From Pseudomonas sp. dw_358 (GTDB taxonomy: Bacteria > Pseudomonadota > Gammaproteobacteria > Pseudomonadales > Pseudomonadaceae): a DNA stretch of 61,647 bases. Positions 24,322-34,058 of the stretch are shown here, piece by piece. Under the pieces are notes generated by a model. The model was not told where the DNA came from. It did no database searches and was given only the letters and a program-made list of their open reading frames with translations. The stretch lies in contig NZ_JAAVUX010000024.1 of assembly GCF_018449655.1 (NCBI RefSeq), positions 1 to 61,647 of the forward strand, written 5' to 3'. The position numbers and the translations under genes were made by a program. Position 1 is the first letter of the stretch. Every line of letters begins with the position of its first letter.

Positions 24322-26310
24322 ATGGCCATCGACAAGACCACCTTGCAGATCTTCGCCAATTATTGCAGCGCCGCCGCCGAAAGCATGGCCTACACCCTGG
24401 TGCGCACTGCCCATTCGACCTTCGTCAAGGAGACTGAAGATTTCTCCTGCGCCATCCTCACCCCGGACGGCCAGACCTTCGCCTCGCCCAAGACCCTGGG
24501 TGCGACCTGGTACACGGGGCTGGACTACAAAGGCGTGCTGGAGCTGATCGACGACTATCAGCCCGGCGACATCTGCATGACCAACGATCCCTACAGCGGT
24601 TACGTGGCCACTCACTCGCCGGACATCGTCATGTGGATGCCGCTGTTCGAGGACGGCCGGCTGATCTGTTTCGTCGCCGGGCACATCCACAACACCGACA
24701 TGGGCGGCGCCGTACCGGCCTCGCTGTCGCGCACCCTGACCGAGATCCATCAGGAAGGCATCCGCTTCCCGCCGTGCAAGCTGGTCAGCCAGGGCACGCT
24801 CGACGAAAGCCTGCTGCACCTGATGGCCATCAACGTCCGTGCCCCCGAGCAGAACCGTGGCGACATCCAGGCGCAGATCGGCATGCTGATGACCGGCGAG
24901 CGGCGGGTGCGAGAGATGATCGCGCATTTCGGTTTGGCCACCTTCGAATCGGGCATGCATGCCCTGCTCGACTACGCTGAGCAACAGGCACGCACGCTGG
25001 TCCGGGCCATGCCCGACGGCGAGTATTTCTTTGCCGAATACGCCGATGAAGACAGCGTCAACGGCAAGCCCCTGAGGGTGGCGCTGAACCTGTGCATCCA
25101 GGGTGATTCGCTGGTGCTCGACTACACCGGCAGCGACCCGCAACTGGCGTCGTCCTTGAACATTCCCACCGGCGGCCACGAGCGCCATGCGCTGATGCTG
25201 GTGGGGCTCAATTACGTGCTGTACACCCTGTCCCCCGACATTCTGCTCAACGCCGGGGTGTACCGCATGGTGCGCTGCATCCTGCCGCCGGGCAGCGTGG
25301 TCAATGCCCAGGCACCGGCCGCCGTGGGCATGCGCAGCCTGACCTGCAAGCTGACCCACATGCTCACCTTCGGCGCCTTTTCCCAGGCCCTGCCCGACCG
25401 TCTGCCAGCCTGCTCGGCCGGCGGCCTGGCGATCATGAACGTCAAGACCCTGGGCCGTGACGGCCGCCAGATCATGGCCTCCATCGGCCCGGTGGGCGGT
25501 GGCGCCGGCGGCATGGCCGACAGCGACGGCACTGATGCATCGGGGGCCAACAATGCCTTCCTGCGCAACACCCCGGTAGAAATCAACGAAGCCGAAGTGC
25601 CGATCCTGATCCGCCGCTACTGCCTGGCGCCGGGTTCGGGCGGCGCCGGTAAATACCGCGGTGGCCTGGGGCTGGTGATGGAGTTCCAAGTGTTCTCGCC
25701 GGGCTCCCTGGTGACCGCGCGCAACCGTGACCGCAGCCGCTTCGCCTCTTGGGGCGTGCTGGGCGGCAACGCCGGGGCCAATGCGCTGTTCACCCGCAAC
25801 CCGGACACGGACAAGGCCGAAGTGCTGGGCAACACCGATCTGGTGAACTGCGCACCCGGGGATGTGATTCGTCTGGTGGGGGCAGGTGCCGGGGGCTACG
25901 GCGACCCGTTCGAGCGTGCCCCGGAGCGGGTGCTGCGCGACGTGCGCTGCGGCTATGTTTCACTGCCCCAGGCCCGGGAAGATTACGGCGTGGCCATCGT
26001 CGACGGGCAAGTGGATGTGCCCGCCACCGCGACCCTGCGCGAGGTGCCCCGTGCGTTGGCGTCCGGGCACTTCAACTATGGGCCTTACCGCACCGCCTTT
26101 GAGTTGGTCTGGACGCGGGAGCGCTACGCTGCGTTGACCGAATGCCTGGCCAGCGTGCCGGTGAACTGGCGGTTTTTTCTCAAGCATCGGATGTTCGAGG
26201 CGCTGCAGGCAAGGTTACTGGAGGCGCCGGCAGAAAATGCCGGGCGGACGTTGATCAAGGGATTGTTTGCCCGCGAGTGTGCGGCGTTTCCGGAGTTGGT
26301 GGGAGGGTAG
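24322..26310 (+). CDS. hydantoinase B/oxoprolinase family (HyuB)
   Basis: A 662-residue protein. The N-terminus has the HyuB features LQIFANYCSAAAESMAYTLVRTAHSTFVKETEDFSCAIL and DICMTNDPYSGYVATHSPDIVMWMPLF. The central CFVAGHIHNTDMGG carries likely metal-ligand His residues. C-terminal Gly-rich loops (GSGGAGKYRGGLGLVMEF...GAGAGGYGDPFERAPE) are typical of the family. It is the partner of the HyuA protein encoded 4 bases upstream, and the two almost certainly form one ATP-dependent amidohydrolase. A gap of about 255 bases follows before the HAD gene. Confidence 0.9.
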   Translation: MAIDKTTLQIFANYCSAAAESMAYTLVRTAHSTFVKETEDFSCAILTPDGQTFASPKTLGATWYTGLDYKGVLELIDDYQPGDICMTNDPYSGYVATHSPDIVMWMPLFEDGRLICFVAGHIHNTDMGGAVPASLSRTLTEIHQEGIRFPPCKLVSQGTLDESLLHLMAINVRAPEQNRGDIQAQIGMLMTGERRVREMIAHFGLATFESGMHALLDYAEQQARTLVRAMPDGEYFFAEYADEDSVNGKPLRVALNLCIQGDSLVLDYTGSDPQLASSLNIPTGGHERHALMLVGLNYVLYTLSPDILLNAGVYRMVRCILPPGSVVNAQAPAAVGMRSLTCKLTHMLTFGAFSQALPDRLPACSAGGLAIMNVKTLGRDGRQIMASIGPVGGGAGGMADSDGTDASGANNAFLRNTPVEINEAEVPILIRRYCLAPGSGGAGKYRGGLGLVMEFQVFSPGSLVTARNRDRSRFASWGVLGGNAGANALFTRNPDTDKAEVLGNTDLVNCAPGDVIRLVGAGAGGYGDPFERAPERVLRDVRCGYVSLPQAREDYGVAIVDGQVDVPATATLREVPRALASGHFNYGPYRTAFELVWTRERYAALTECLASVPVNWRFFLKHRMFEALQARLLEAPAENAGRTLIKGLFARECAAFPELVGG

Positions 26311-26565
26311 ATTTTTCGCAGTAAAGGCGCATGGCGGGGTTCCGCATTCTGGCCGTCATGCGCATGGCGGCCACATCGAACCCACAAAAAGGACCCTGTC
26401 CTCCCCCACCGCAAACAATGCCGCCGCCCCCCCTCAAAACAGCGCTTTATGTTTCCCAACCCGCCCTTTAAACGCCATCTGCCAAGGCACCGGTGGTGTA
26501 ATCATCTCAAGCCCTTGAGTGCCTGCATCACCTCTTTGACAGTGACTATGGAACAGGAAACCGCT

Positions 26566-27234
26566 ATGACCATCGTGCGTCCCAAATACATCACCTTCGA
26601 CTGCTACGGCACGCTGACCAATTTTCAGATGGGCCCGATCGCCCGCAAGATGTTTGCCGATCGTGTGCCGGCCGAGTTGATGGATCAGTTCGTCAAGGAC
26701 TTCAACGGCTACCGCTTCGACGAAGTGCTGGGTGCCTGGCAGCCTTATGACCAGGTCATCAAGTCGGCGCTGGAACGCACCTGCAAGCGCTGGGGCATTG
26801 CCTACAACGATGCCGAAGGCCAGGTCTATTACGACGCTGTGCCGACCTGGGGGCCCCATGCCGACGTGACCGCCGGCCTGGCCAAGATCGCCGACAAGAT
26901 CCCGCTGGTGATCTACTCCAACGCCTCCGACAGCCAGATCATGTCCAACGTCGACAAGCTGGGCGTGCCGTTCCACAAAGTCTTCACCGCCGAACAGGGT
27001 CAGGCCTACAAACCGCGCCTGGCGGCTTTCGAATACATGCTCGACAACCTCGGCTGCGGCCCGGAAGACGTGCTGCATGTGTCCTCCAGCTTTCGCTACG
27101 ACCTGATCCCGGCCGACTACATGAACATCACCCACAAGGTGTTCGTCAACCGCGGTCACGAGCCGAGCACGCCGCATTACAAGAACACCGAAATCAAAGA
27201 CATCGGCGGCCTCGCCGCAGTGGTCGGTCTCTAA
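26566..27234 (+). CDS. haloacid dehalogenase type II (HAD hydrolase)
   Basis: Start at ATG 26566 (MTIVRPKYITFDCYGTL), preceded by GAACAGGAA. 222 residues. All four HAD motifs are present: nucleophile Asp in FDCYGTL, Ser in VIYSNASDSQ, Lys in QAYKPRLAAFEYML, and the acidic C-terminal loop in SSSFRYDLIPADYMN. An alpha-helical cap lies between about residues 20 and 95. The family includes L-2-haloacid dehalogenases and phosphatases. In this amine/lactam locus a dehalogenase role is uncertain. It follows hyuB and precedes the FAD oxidase by 27 bases. Confidence 0.85.
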   Translation: MTIVRPKYITFDCYGTLTNFQMGPIARKMFADRVPAELMDQFVKDFNGYRFDEVLGAWQPYDQVIKSALERTCKRWGIAYNDAEGQVYYDAVPTWGPHADVTAGLAKIADKIPLVIYSNASDSQIMSNVDKLGVPFHKVFTAEQGQAYKPRLAAFEYMLDNLGCGPEDVLHVSSSFRYDLIPADYMNITHKVFVNRGHEPSTPHYKNTEIKDIGGLAAVVGL

Positions 27235-27261
27235 GTCCCGCAGCCCTTCGAGGAACACGCC

Positions 27262-28539
27262 ATGGCATCCGAATCCTTCTGGCTGGACACCGCTCCGCCC
27301 TTTACCGGCGCCGCGCAAGGCCCGGTCCAGGGGTTGGTGGATGTGGTGGTGGTCGGCGCCGGGTTCACCGGGTTGTCGGCGGCCTTGAGCCTGGCCCAAC
27401 GCAACGCCGAGGTGGTGGTGCTCGAAGCCGGCCGGATTGTCGGCGAAGCGTCCGGGCGCAACGGTGGGCACTGCAACACCGGGGTGGCCCACGACTACGC
27501 CGGGCTGGTGAAGACCCAGGGTCGCGAGGCGGCGCGGGGTTTCTATCAGGCCTACGCCCAGGCGGTGCAGACCGTGCAGACCGTGATCAGCGAGCAGGCC
27601 ATCGATTGCGATTTTCGCCAGACCGGCAAGCTGAAGCTGGCCGCCAAGGCCATGCACTATGAAGGCCTGGCGCGCTCCTGCGAACTGATTGCCCGGGACG
27701 TGGACCCCGACGTGCGCCTGATCGACGCCAAGGACATCGGCGGCGAAATCGGCGCCGAGGGTTTTTTCGGCGGCATGCTCTCGCAACAGGGCGCCCAGAT
27801 GCACATGGGCAAGTTTGGCGTGGGCCTGGGCCAAGCGGCGGTGCGCGCCGGCGCCCAGGTCTACGAGCAGGCGGCAGTGACCGCCATCACTCGCCTGCCC
27901 AGCGGCAACTACCTGATCACCTGCGCCCGTGGCGTGATCGAAGCGCGGCAGGTGCTGCTGGCCTCGGGCGGTTCGATGAAAGGGCCGTTTCCGTGGTTCC
28001 GTCGACGCATCGCGCCGGTGGGTAGCTTCATCATTGCCACCGAGCCGCTGGAGACCCACGTGCTCGATGCGCTGTTGCCAAACCGCCGCACCTACGTGAC
28101 CAGTCGCATCGTCGGCAACTACTTCCGCACCACGGTGGACAATCGCCTGGTGTTCGGCGGCCGGGCGCGTTTTGCCATGTCCAACCCGCGCTCGGACGCC
28201 AAGAGCGGCGAGGTGCTGCGCGCGTCCCTGCACAGTATGTTCCCGACCTTGCGCGGCGCGAAGATCGATTACTGCTGGGGCGGCATCGTCGACATGACCG
28301 CCGACCGCCTGCCCCGTGCGGGGGAGCAGGACGGGGTGTTCTACGCCATGGGCTACAGCGGCCATGGCGTACAGATGGCCGTGCACATGGGTCGCGTCAT
28401 GGCCGATGTGATGGCCGGCAAGGCAGAGGCCAATCCCTGGCGCGCGCTGGATTGGCCGGCGATTCCCGGGCACTTCGGCAAGCCTTGGTTCTTGCCCGTG
28501 GTGGGCGCCTGGTACAAGTGGCAGGACCGCCGGGCCTGA
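27262..28539 (+). CDS. FAD-dependent oxidoreductase (DadA/GamB-like amine or amino-acid oxidase)
   Basis: A 425-residue DAO-family flavoprotein. The FAD-binding GAGFTGLSAALSLAQRNAEVVVLEAG lies near residues 33-58, followed by EASGRNGGHCNTGVAHDYAGLV. The C-terminal YAMGYSGHGVQMAVHMGRVMADVMAG is the second FAD contact seen in gamma-glutamylputrescine/glycine-type oxidases. It should oxidise a C-N bond of an amine or N-substituted amino acid, yielding an aldehyde or 2-oxo acid, which suits the ALDH encoded at the head of the locus. It sits between the HAD gene and the transporter genes on the same strand. Confidence 0.88.
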   Translation: MASESFWLDTAPPFTGAAQGPVQGLVDVVVVGAGFTGLSAALSLAQRNAEVVVLEAGRIVGEASGRNGGHCNTGVAHDYAGLVKTQGREAARGFYQAYAQAVQTVQTVISEQAIDCDFRQTGKLKLAAKAMHYEGLARSCELIARDVDPDVRLIDAKDIGGEIGAEGFFGGMLSQQGAQMHMGKFGVGLGQAAVRAGAQVYEQAAVTAITRLPSGNYLITCARGVIEARQVLLASGGSMKGPFPWFRRRIAPVGSFIIATEPLETHVLDALLPNRRTYVTSRIVGNYFRTTVDNRLVFGGRARFAMSNPRSDAKSGEVLRASLHSMFPTLRGAKIDYCWGGIVDMTADRLPRAGEQDGVFYAMGYSGHGVQMAVHMGRVMADVMAGKAEANPWRALDWPAIPGHFGKPWFLPVVGAWYKWQDRRA

Positions 28540-28610
28540 GTTGCAACACCAGGCCCGGCAAAAAAAATAACCCTTCGGCAAGCGGTTCAACCTACTTCGA
28601 GAGTGTGGAA

Positions 28611-30245
28611 ATGAGCGATAGCAAAGACAGTTCATTGATCGGTGCCGAACAGAGTGCAGGGGTCTTCGAGGCGCTCAACCGGGGTATGTCCCGCCGTGAT
28701 GCGATGCGCCTTTTGGGCGGCGCCGGCCTGATGGCCTCGGGTGTCGGCAGCCTGCTGGGCAGCGCAGGCTCGGTGTTCGCCGCCGATGCGCCCGCGGCCG
28801 CAACGCCCAAGCGCGGTGGCAAGATCCGGGTGGCGTCCACCTCCACCTCCACCGCCGACACCCTCGACCCGGCCCGTGGCGCCCATTCCACCGACTACGC
28901 TCGCCACAATATTTTCTACAACGGCCTCACTGCGTTCGACACCAAGCTGATCCCGCAGATGGCCCTGGCGCTGTCCTTCGACACTAACGACGCCCAGGTG
29001 TGGACGGTAAAACTGCGCAAGGACGTGACCTTCCACGACGGCAAGCCGTTCACCTCCGCCGACGTGGTCTATTCGCTGCTGCGCCACAAGGACCCGATCA
29101 CCGGCTCCAAGGTCAAGCCGCTGGCCGACCAGTTCGCCGAGGTCAAGGCCACCGCGCCGAACGAAGTGCAGATCAGCCTGACCTCACCCAACACCGAGTT
29201 GCCGGCGGTACTGGCGATCTCGCATTTCCTGATCATTCCCGACGGCACCAAGGCGTTCGACACCGCCAACGGCACCGGCCCGTTCAAGTGCGCCGAGTTC
29301 AAACCCGGCGTGCGCACTCTGGCCGTGCGCAATGACCACTACTTCAAGCCCGGCAAGCCGTACCTGGACGAGATCGAGCTGATCGGCATCGGCGACGAGC
29401 CGTCGCGGGTCAACGCACTGCTGGCCGGCGACGTGCAGCTGATCAACTCGGTCAACCCGCGCTCGGCCAAGCAGGTCGAGGCCAGCAGCGTGGCGAAAAT
29501 CCAGTCGACCAACACCGGCACCTACACCAACCTGATCATGCGGTTGCCCCAGGCGCCATTCAACGACCCCAATGTGGTCGAGGCCATGAAGCTGCTGTTC
29601 GACCGCGAACAGATCCTCAAGTCGGTGTTTCTCGGCTACGGCGTGATCGGCAACGACCAACCGATCATGCCCGGTAGCCCCTACTACTTCGAGGGCCTGC
29701 CGCAACGAGCCTACGACCCGGAAAAGGCCAAGTTCCTGCTGGCCAAGGCCGGACTTGCCGGAGCCCGCCTGCCCATCGTCACCTCCTCGTCGCCCGACGG
29801 CGCCAACGAGATGGCCGTGGTGGTGCAACAGGCTGCCAAGCTGGCCGGCCTGAATCTGAACGTCAACCGGGTCTCGGCGGACGGCTACTGGGACACCCAC
29901 TGGATGAAAGACCCGCTGGGTTTTGGCAGCGTCAACGCCCGGCCTACGGCCAACATCCTGCTGTCGCAGTTCTTCAAGTCGGATGCGGCGTGGAACGAAT
30001 CGGGCTGGAAGAACGATCAGTTCGACCAGCTGCTGGTGCAATCGCGAGCCGAGCGGGACGAGGCCAAGCGCAAGCAGATGTACGCCGACATGCAGACCTT
30101 GATCCACGACCACAGCGGCATCAGCCTGCCGATGTTCGTCAGCACCATTGATGGGTACTCGAGCAAGTTGATGGGCTATGAGTCGATCCCTATTGGCGGC
30201 TTCATGGGGTATTCGTTTGCCGAATATGTGTGGCTCGACGCTTGA
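28611..30245 (+). CDS. peptide/amine ABC transporter substrate-binding protein with Tat-like signal
   Basis: Start at ATG 28611 (MSDSKDSSLIGAEQSAG). 544 residues. A twin-arginine motif SRRDAMRLLGGAGLMASG (Arg28-Arg29) precedes a hydrophobic stretch ending SVFAADA, so export is probably by Tat. The mature part is an SBP_bac_5 (DppA/OppA-type) protein: GGKIRVASTSTSTADTLDPARG, FNGLTAFD-like NGLTAFDTKLIPQMALALSFD, VTFHDGKPFTSADVVYSL and NGTGPFKCAEF. It binds the substrate imported by the two permeases and fused ATPase that follow. A very stable hairpin separates it from the permease genes. Confidence 0.92.
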   Translation: MSDSKDSSLIGAEQSAGVFEALNRGMSRRDAMRLLGGAGLMASGVGSLLGSAGSVFAADAPAAATPKRGGKIRVASTSTSTADTLDPARGAHSTDYARHNIFYNGLTAFDTKLIPQMALALSFDTNDAQVWTVKLRKDVTFHDGKPFTSADVVYSLLRHKDPITGSKVKPLADQFAEVKATAPNEVQISLTSPNTELPAVLAISHFLIIPDGTKAFDTANGTGPFKCAEFKPGVRTLAVRNDHYFKPGKPYLDEIELIGIGDEPSRVNALLAGDVQLINSVNPRSAKQVEASSVAKIQSTNTGTYTNLIMRLPQAPFNDPNVVEAMKLLFDREQILKSVFLGYGVIGNDQPIMPGSPYYFEGLPQRAYDPEKAKFLLAKAGLAGARLPIVTSSSPDGANEMAVVVQQAAKLAGLNLNVNRVSADGYWDTHWMKDPLGFGSVNARPTANILLSQFFKSDAAWNESGWKNDQFDQLLVQSRAERDEAKRKQMYADMQTLIHDHSGISLPMFVSTIDGYSSKLMGYESIPIGGFMGYSFAEYVWLDA

Positions 30246-30251
30246 GGACGC

Positions 30252-30296
30252 CATCGCGGGCAACCGCTACGGCCGCCGTAGCGGTTGCCCGCGATG
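30252..30296 (+). repeat. 21-bp perfect REP-like hairpin inside the transporter operon
   Basis: Bases 30252-30272 pair perfectly with 30276-30296 around a 3-base loop. The arms begin CATCGCGGGCAACCGCTACG, which resembles the Pseudomonas REP core. It lies between the binding-protein stop and the first permease start. Such hairpins commonly protect the 3' end of the upstream mRNA, which would raise binding protein over permease. Confidence 0.8.
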
Positions 30297-30336
30297 AGGC
30301 CGCCTGCCTGACCACACATCAACTAGAGGACCACGC

Positions 30337-31293
30337 ATGAACGCCAGGACTCTATCCTTTATCGCCCAGCGCATCGGCGGCATCGCGCTGACGCTGCTGA
30401 TCGTGTCGCTGATGGTGTTTTTCGTCACCGCCCTGCTCCCTGGTGACGCCGCGCAGCAATCGCTCGGCCAGTTCGCCACCCCCGAGCAACTGACCGCCCT
30501 GCGTGAGCAGATGGGCCTGAATCGCCCAGCCCTGGTGCGCTACCTGAGCTGGCTGAGCGGCTTGCTCCATGGCGACATGGGCCTGTCCCTGTCCAGCCAG
30601 ACCCCCATCACCCAACTGATCAGTGGCCGGCTGGCCAGCTCCATGACGCTGGGCGCGGTCACCGCAGCCATCTCCGTTCCCCTGGCCTTGATCATCGGCA
30701 TCGTCTCGGCCATGTACCGGGGCAGCGCCCTGGACCGGGGCCTCAATGTAGTGACCATGACGACTGTGGCGATCCCCGAGTTTCTCATCGCCACCCTGGC
30801 CGTGCTGATCTTTGCGGTCAAACTCAAATGGGTGCCGGCGCTGATCTTCGCCCATGACGTCTCCACGCCCTGGCAGTTCATCCGCGCCTACACCTTGCCG
30901 GTGGCCACCCTGTGCTGCGTGATCACCGCGCAGATGGCGCGCATGACCCGCGCCGCGCTGGTGGACCAGCTGGGCAAGCCCTACATCGAAATGGCCCGCC
31001 TCAAGGGCGTGCGCCCGGTGCGGCTAGTGCTGACCCACGCACTGCCCAACACCGTCGGCCCCATCGCCAACGCCATCGCCGTCAGCGTCTCCTACCTGGT
31101 AGGCGGCGCGGTGATCGTCGAAACCATCTTCAACTACCCCGGCCTGGCCCAGTTGATGGTGGACGGCGTGGCCAACCGCGACATGCCGCTGATCCAGGCG
31201 TGCTCGATGCTGTTCTGCACCGCCTACCTGATCCTGCTGATCATCGCCGACGTCTGCGGCGTTCTGTCCAATCCGAAACTGAGAACCCAATGA
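30337..31293 (+). CDS. ABC transporter permease (DppB/OppB type)
   Basis: A 318-residue inner-membrane protein. The N-terminal FIAQRIGGIALTLLIVSLMVFFVTALLPGDAA is the classic DppB opening with the LPGD motif. Six membrane segments follow. The ATPase-contact EAA loop is VDQLGKPYIEMARLKGVRPVRLVLTHALPN, and the later GGAVIVETIFNYPGLAQLMVDGVANRDMPLIQA is a family signature. It pairs with the next permease, whose start overlaps its stop as ATGA. Confidence 0.93.
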   Translation: MNARTLSFIAQRIGGIALTLLIVSLMVFFVTALLPGDAAQQSLGQFATPEQLTALREQMGLNRPALVRYLSWLSGLLHGDMGLSLSSQTPITQLISGRLASSMTLGAVTAAISVPLALIIGIVSAMYRGSALDRGLNVVTMTTVAIPEFLIATLAVLIFAVKLKWVPALIFAHDVSTPWQFIRAYTLPVATLCCVITAQMARMTRAALVDQLGKPYIEMARLKGVRPVRLVLTHALPNTVGPIANAIAVSVSYLVGGAVIVETIFNYPGLAQLMVDGVANRDMPLIQACSMLFCTAYLILLIIADVCGVLSNPKLRTQ

Positions 31294-32213
31294 GCAAATT
31301 ACTGGCTACTCAGCAACGTCCCGAACCGCCTGCGACGCTGCACCCCAGTGCCGTGCAGGCACCTGAAGCGAGCCTCGAAGCAGTGCCGCCGCCGGCCCTG
31401 AAAAAGCGCCCGCGACGCATGTGGAGCGCACTGATCGGCGGTACTCTGGTGCTGTTCTGGTTGTTCATCGCGATATTCGGCAGCTGGATTTCGCCCTACG
31501 ACCCCAGCGCCATGATTTCCCCGGACATCTTCGCCCCACCCAGCGCCAAATTCTGGCTGGGTACCGACTACCTGGGCCGCGACATGCTCAGCCGCATCCT
31601 CGACGGCGCGCGCTACTCGGTGGGCCTGGCGCTGGCCTCGACGGTGTTCTCCTGCCTGTTCGGCATCGCCCTGGCCTTGCTGGCGGTGTTGTCCAACCGC
31701 TGGATCGAGGAAGCCCTGAGCCGGGTGATCGACGCGCTGATCTCCATGCCCAGCAAGATGCTGGCGCTGGTGATGGTCTCGGTGTTCGGCTCTTCGGTAC
31801 CGCTGCTGATCACCATGGCAGTCATCGCCTACACCCCCGGCTGCTACCGTATCGCCCGCAGCCTGGCGCTGAACATCGCGCAGATGGAATACGTGCAAGT
31901 GGCGCGCAGCCGTGGCGAAGGTCGCTGGTACATCGCCACGGTGGAGATGCTGCCGAACATGGTCGGGCCGTTGCTGACCGACTTCGGCATGCGTTTCGTG
32001 TTTTGCGTGCTGCTGCTCAGTGGCATGAGCTTCCTGGGCCTGGGCGTGCAATTGCCCGCCGCCGACCTCGGTTCGCTGGTACGCGAGAACATCTCGGCCT
32101 TGAGCCAGGGCTCGCTGGCGATCATCGTCCCGGCCGTGGCCATCGGCACCCTGACCATCGGTGTGAACGTGCTGATCGACAGCTTTTCCGCCCGTAGACG
32201 CGCAGGTTTCTGA
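31290..32213 (+). CDS. ABC transporter permease (DppC/OppC type)
   Basis: Start at ATG 31290, coupled to the upstream stop. 307 residues. An extended Pro/Ala-rich cytoplasmic N-terminus precedes the first membrane segment (WSALIGGTLVLFWLFIAIFGSWISPYDP). The conserved FWLGTDYLGRDMLSRILDGARYSVGLALAS follows. The EAA loop is EYVQVARSRGEGRWYIATVEMLPNMVGPL, and SGMSFLGLGVQLPAADLGSLVREN is typical of DppC. It forms the heterodimeric channel with the previous protein. The next gene starts at the base after its stop. Confidence 0.93.
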   Translation: MSKLLATQQRPEPPATLHPSAVQAPEASLEAVPPPALKKRPRRMWSALIGGTLVLFWLFIAIFGSWISPYDPSAMISPDIFAPPSAKFWLGTDYLGRDMLSRILDGARYSVGLALASTVFSCLFGIALALLAVLSNRWIEEALSRVIDALISMPSKMLALVMVSVFGSSVPLLITMAVIAYTPGCYRIARSLALNIAQMEYVQVARSRGEGRWYIATVEMLPNMVGPLLTDFGMRFVFCVLLLSGMSFLGLGVQLPAADLGSLVRENISALSQGSLAIIVPAVAIGTLTIGVNVLIDSFSARRRAGF

Positions 32214-34058
32214 ATGAACGCACTGGTTGAAGTCAAAGGCCTGCGGGTGGTCGCCAAGGCGGCCGACGGCGGCGAAAACGAAATCGTCAAGGGCGTGGAT
32301 TTCAGCCTCGGCCAAGGCGAAGTCCTGGCGCTGATCGGTGAGTCCGGCTCGGGCAAGACCACCATTGCCCTTTCCTTGCTGGGCTATGCCCGGGAAGGCT
32401 GTCGCCTGAGCGGTGGTTCAGTGCGTGTGGGGCAGACGCAGGTGCTGGGCCTGAGCGCCCAGCAGTTGCACCGCTTTCGCGGGCGCCATGTTGCCTACAT
32501 CGCCCAAAGCGCGGCGGCGGCGTTCAACCCGTCCAAGCGCCTGATGGACCAAGTGATCGAGCCGGCCCTGATACATGGCCTGCTCAGTCGCCGCGAAGCG
32601 CAGCAACGTGCCGTGGAACTGTTCGTCGCCCTGGCCCTGCCCGACCCCGAGCGCATCGGTCGGCGTTACCCCCATCAGGTCTCCGGCGGGCAATTGCAGC
32701 GGGTGATGGCGGCCATGGCGCTGATCACCGACCCGCAGCTGGTGATCCTCGACGAGCCCACCACGGCCCTCGACGTCACCACCCAGATCGAAGTACTGCG
32801 CACCTTCAAGCAGGTGATGAAGGAACGCGGCATCAGCGCCGTGTATGTCTCCCACGACCTGGCAGTGGTGGCGCAGATGGCCGACCACATCCTCGTGCTC
32901 AAGGCCGGCGCCGTGCGCGAGCACCGCAGTACCGAGGCGCTGCTGATCGCTCCCAGCGACAGCTACACCCGCCAGCTGCTGCAGGCGGCACGCCCCGACA
33001 TGCCGGACCTGACCCCCTTCGTCACCCCGCCTCGGCCGGCCCTCTTGCAGGTGCGCAACCTGGTGGCCGGCTACGGCGCGCCGGACCACCTGGGCCTGCC
33101 GTCAATCCGGGTGCTGGACGACATCAACATCAACCTCTACACCGGGCAGTCCATCGGCATCATCGGCGAATCCGGCTCGGGCAAATCGACCCTGGCCCGG
33201 GCCATCGCCGGCCTGCTGTCGCCAGCACGGGGCAAGCTGGTGTTCGACGGCGCGACCTTGCCGGGGGCCATGGCCGACCGCACGCCGGAACAGTTTCGGC
33301 GCATCCAGCTGGTGCACCAAAACGCCGACACGGCGCTGAACCCGGCCCACAGCGTGGCGCAGATACTCTGCCGGCCATTGAAGATCTACCACGGCATGAA
33401 CCGCGCGCAGCAGCAGCAACGGCTCGCGCAACTGCTGGACCTGGTGCAATTGCCCCAGGCCTTGGCCCAGCGTTACCCCAGCGAGCTCTCGGGTGGGCAG
33501 AAGCAACGGGTCAACCTCGCCCGCGCGCTGGCCGCCGACCCGGCCGTGGTGCTCTGCGACGAGGTGACCTCGGCCCTGGACACCGTGGTCGGGGCCGCCA
33601 TCATTGAGTTGCTCAAGCAATTGCGTCGGGAACTGGGACTGTCATACCTGTTCATCAGCCACGATATTTCCACAGTCAAGGCGCTGTGCGATGAAGTGGT
33701 GGTGCTGTACGCCGGGCATCAGGTGGAGACCGGCAACCGTCAGACCCTCAGCCAGCAGCCGCTGCACCCCTACACCGACCTGCTGACCCGCTCCGTACCG
33801 CAGCTGCGCCGTCATTGGCTGGAAGAACAACCGCCCGCGGGCTCGGCCCTTGCGCCCATCGCCAACCTCGACCGCCACCCGGAGCTGTGCACTTTCCTGA
33901 GCCGCTGCCCGGTGCGCATCGCCGGGGTCTGCGATGCCACGGCGCCGTCGCTCAAGCGCCTGGCCCAGGGCAATGAAATCCTCTGCCACCACCGCGCCGA
34001 AGACCTGATCCGCCTGCAATCCATCCCCCACGCCATGCCTTGTGGAGAAGCCGTATGA
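32214..34058 (+). CDS. fused two-domain ABC transporter ATPase (DppD-DppF type)
   Basis: A 614-residue protein with two nucleotide-binding domains in tandem. NBD1 has Walker A GESGSGKTT, signature VSGGQLQRVMAAMAL and Walker B LVILDEPTTALD. NBD2 starts near residue 275 with Walker A GESGSGKSTLARA, signature LSGGQKQRVNLARAL and Walker B VVLCDEVTSALD. The C-terminal end has the oligopeptide-transporter extension with four cysteines (LCTFLSRCPVRIAGVCDA...EILCHH), often an iron-sulfur cluster site. It powers the permease pair. Its stop overlaps the next start (ATGA). Confidence 0.93.
   Translation: MNALVEVKGLRVVAKAADGGENEIVKGVDFSLGQGEVLALIGESGSGKTTIALSLLGYAREGCRLSGGSVRVGQTQVLGLSAQQLHRFRGRHVAYIAQSAAAAFNPSKRLMDQVIEPALIHGLLSRREAQQRAVELFVALALPDPERIGRRYPHQVSGGQLQRVMAAMALITDPQLVILDEPTTALDVTTQIEVLRTFKQVMKERGISAVYVSHDLAVVAQMADHILVLKAGAVREHRSTEALLIAPSDSYTRQLLQAARPDMPDLTPFVTPPRPALLQVRNLVAGYGAPDHLGLPSIRVLDDININLYTGQSIGIIGESGSGKSTLARAIAGLLSPARGKLVFDGATLPGAMADRTPEQFRRIQLVHQNADTALNPAHSVAQILCRPLKIYHGMNRAQQQQRLAQLLDLVQLPQALAQRYPSELSGGQKQRVNLARALAADPAVVLCDEVTSALDTVVGAAIIELLKQLRRELGLSYLFISHDISTVKALCDEVVVLYAGHQVETGNRQTLSQQPLHPYTDLLTRSVPQLRRHWLEEQPPAGSALAPIANLDRHPELCTFLSRCPVRIAGVCDATAPSLKRLAQGNEILCHHRAEDLIRLQSIPHAMPCGEAV

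Noticed and set aside
22393..25689. A 1098-codon open frame on the minus strand
   Set aside because: It lies exactly antisense to hyuA and hyuB, is dominated by His, Gly, Ala and Gln as expected for the complement of GC-rich third-position codons, and shows no family motif.
26434..28635. A 733-codon minus-strand frame across the HAD and FAD oxidase genes
   Set aside because: Shadow of two genes with clear motifs on the plus strand. Composition is typical of antisense frames in this GC-rich genome.
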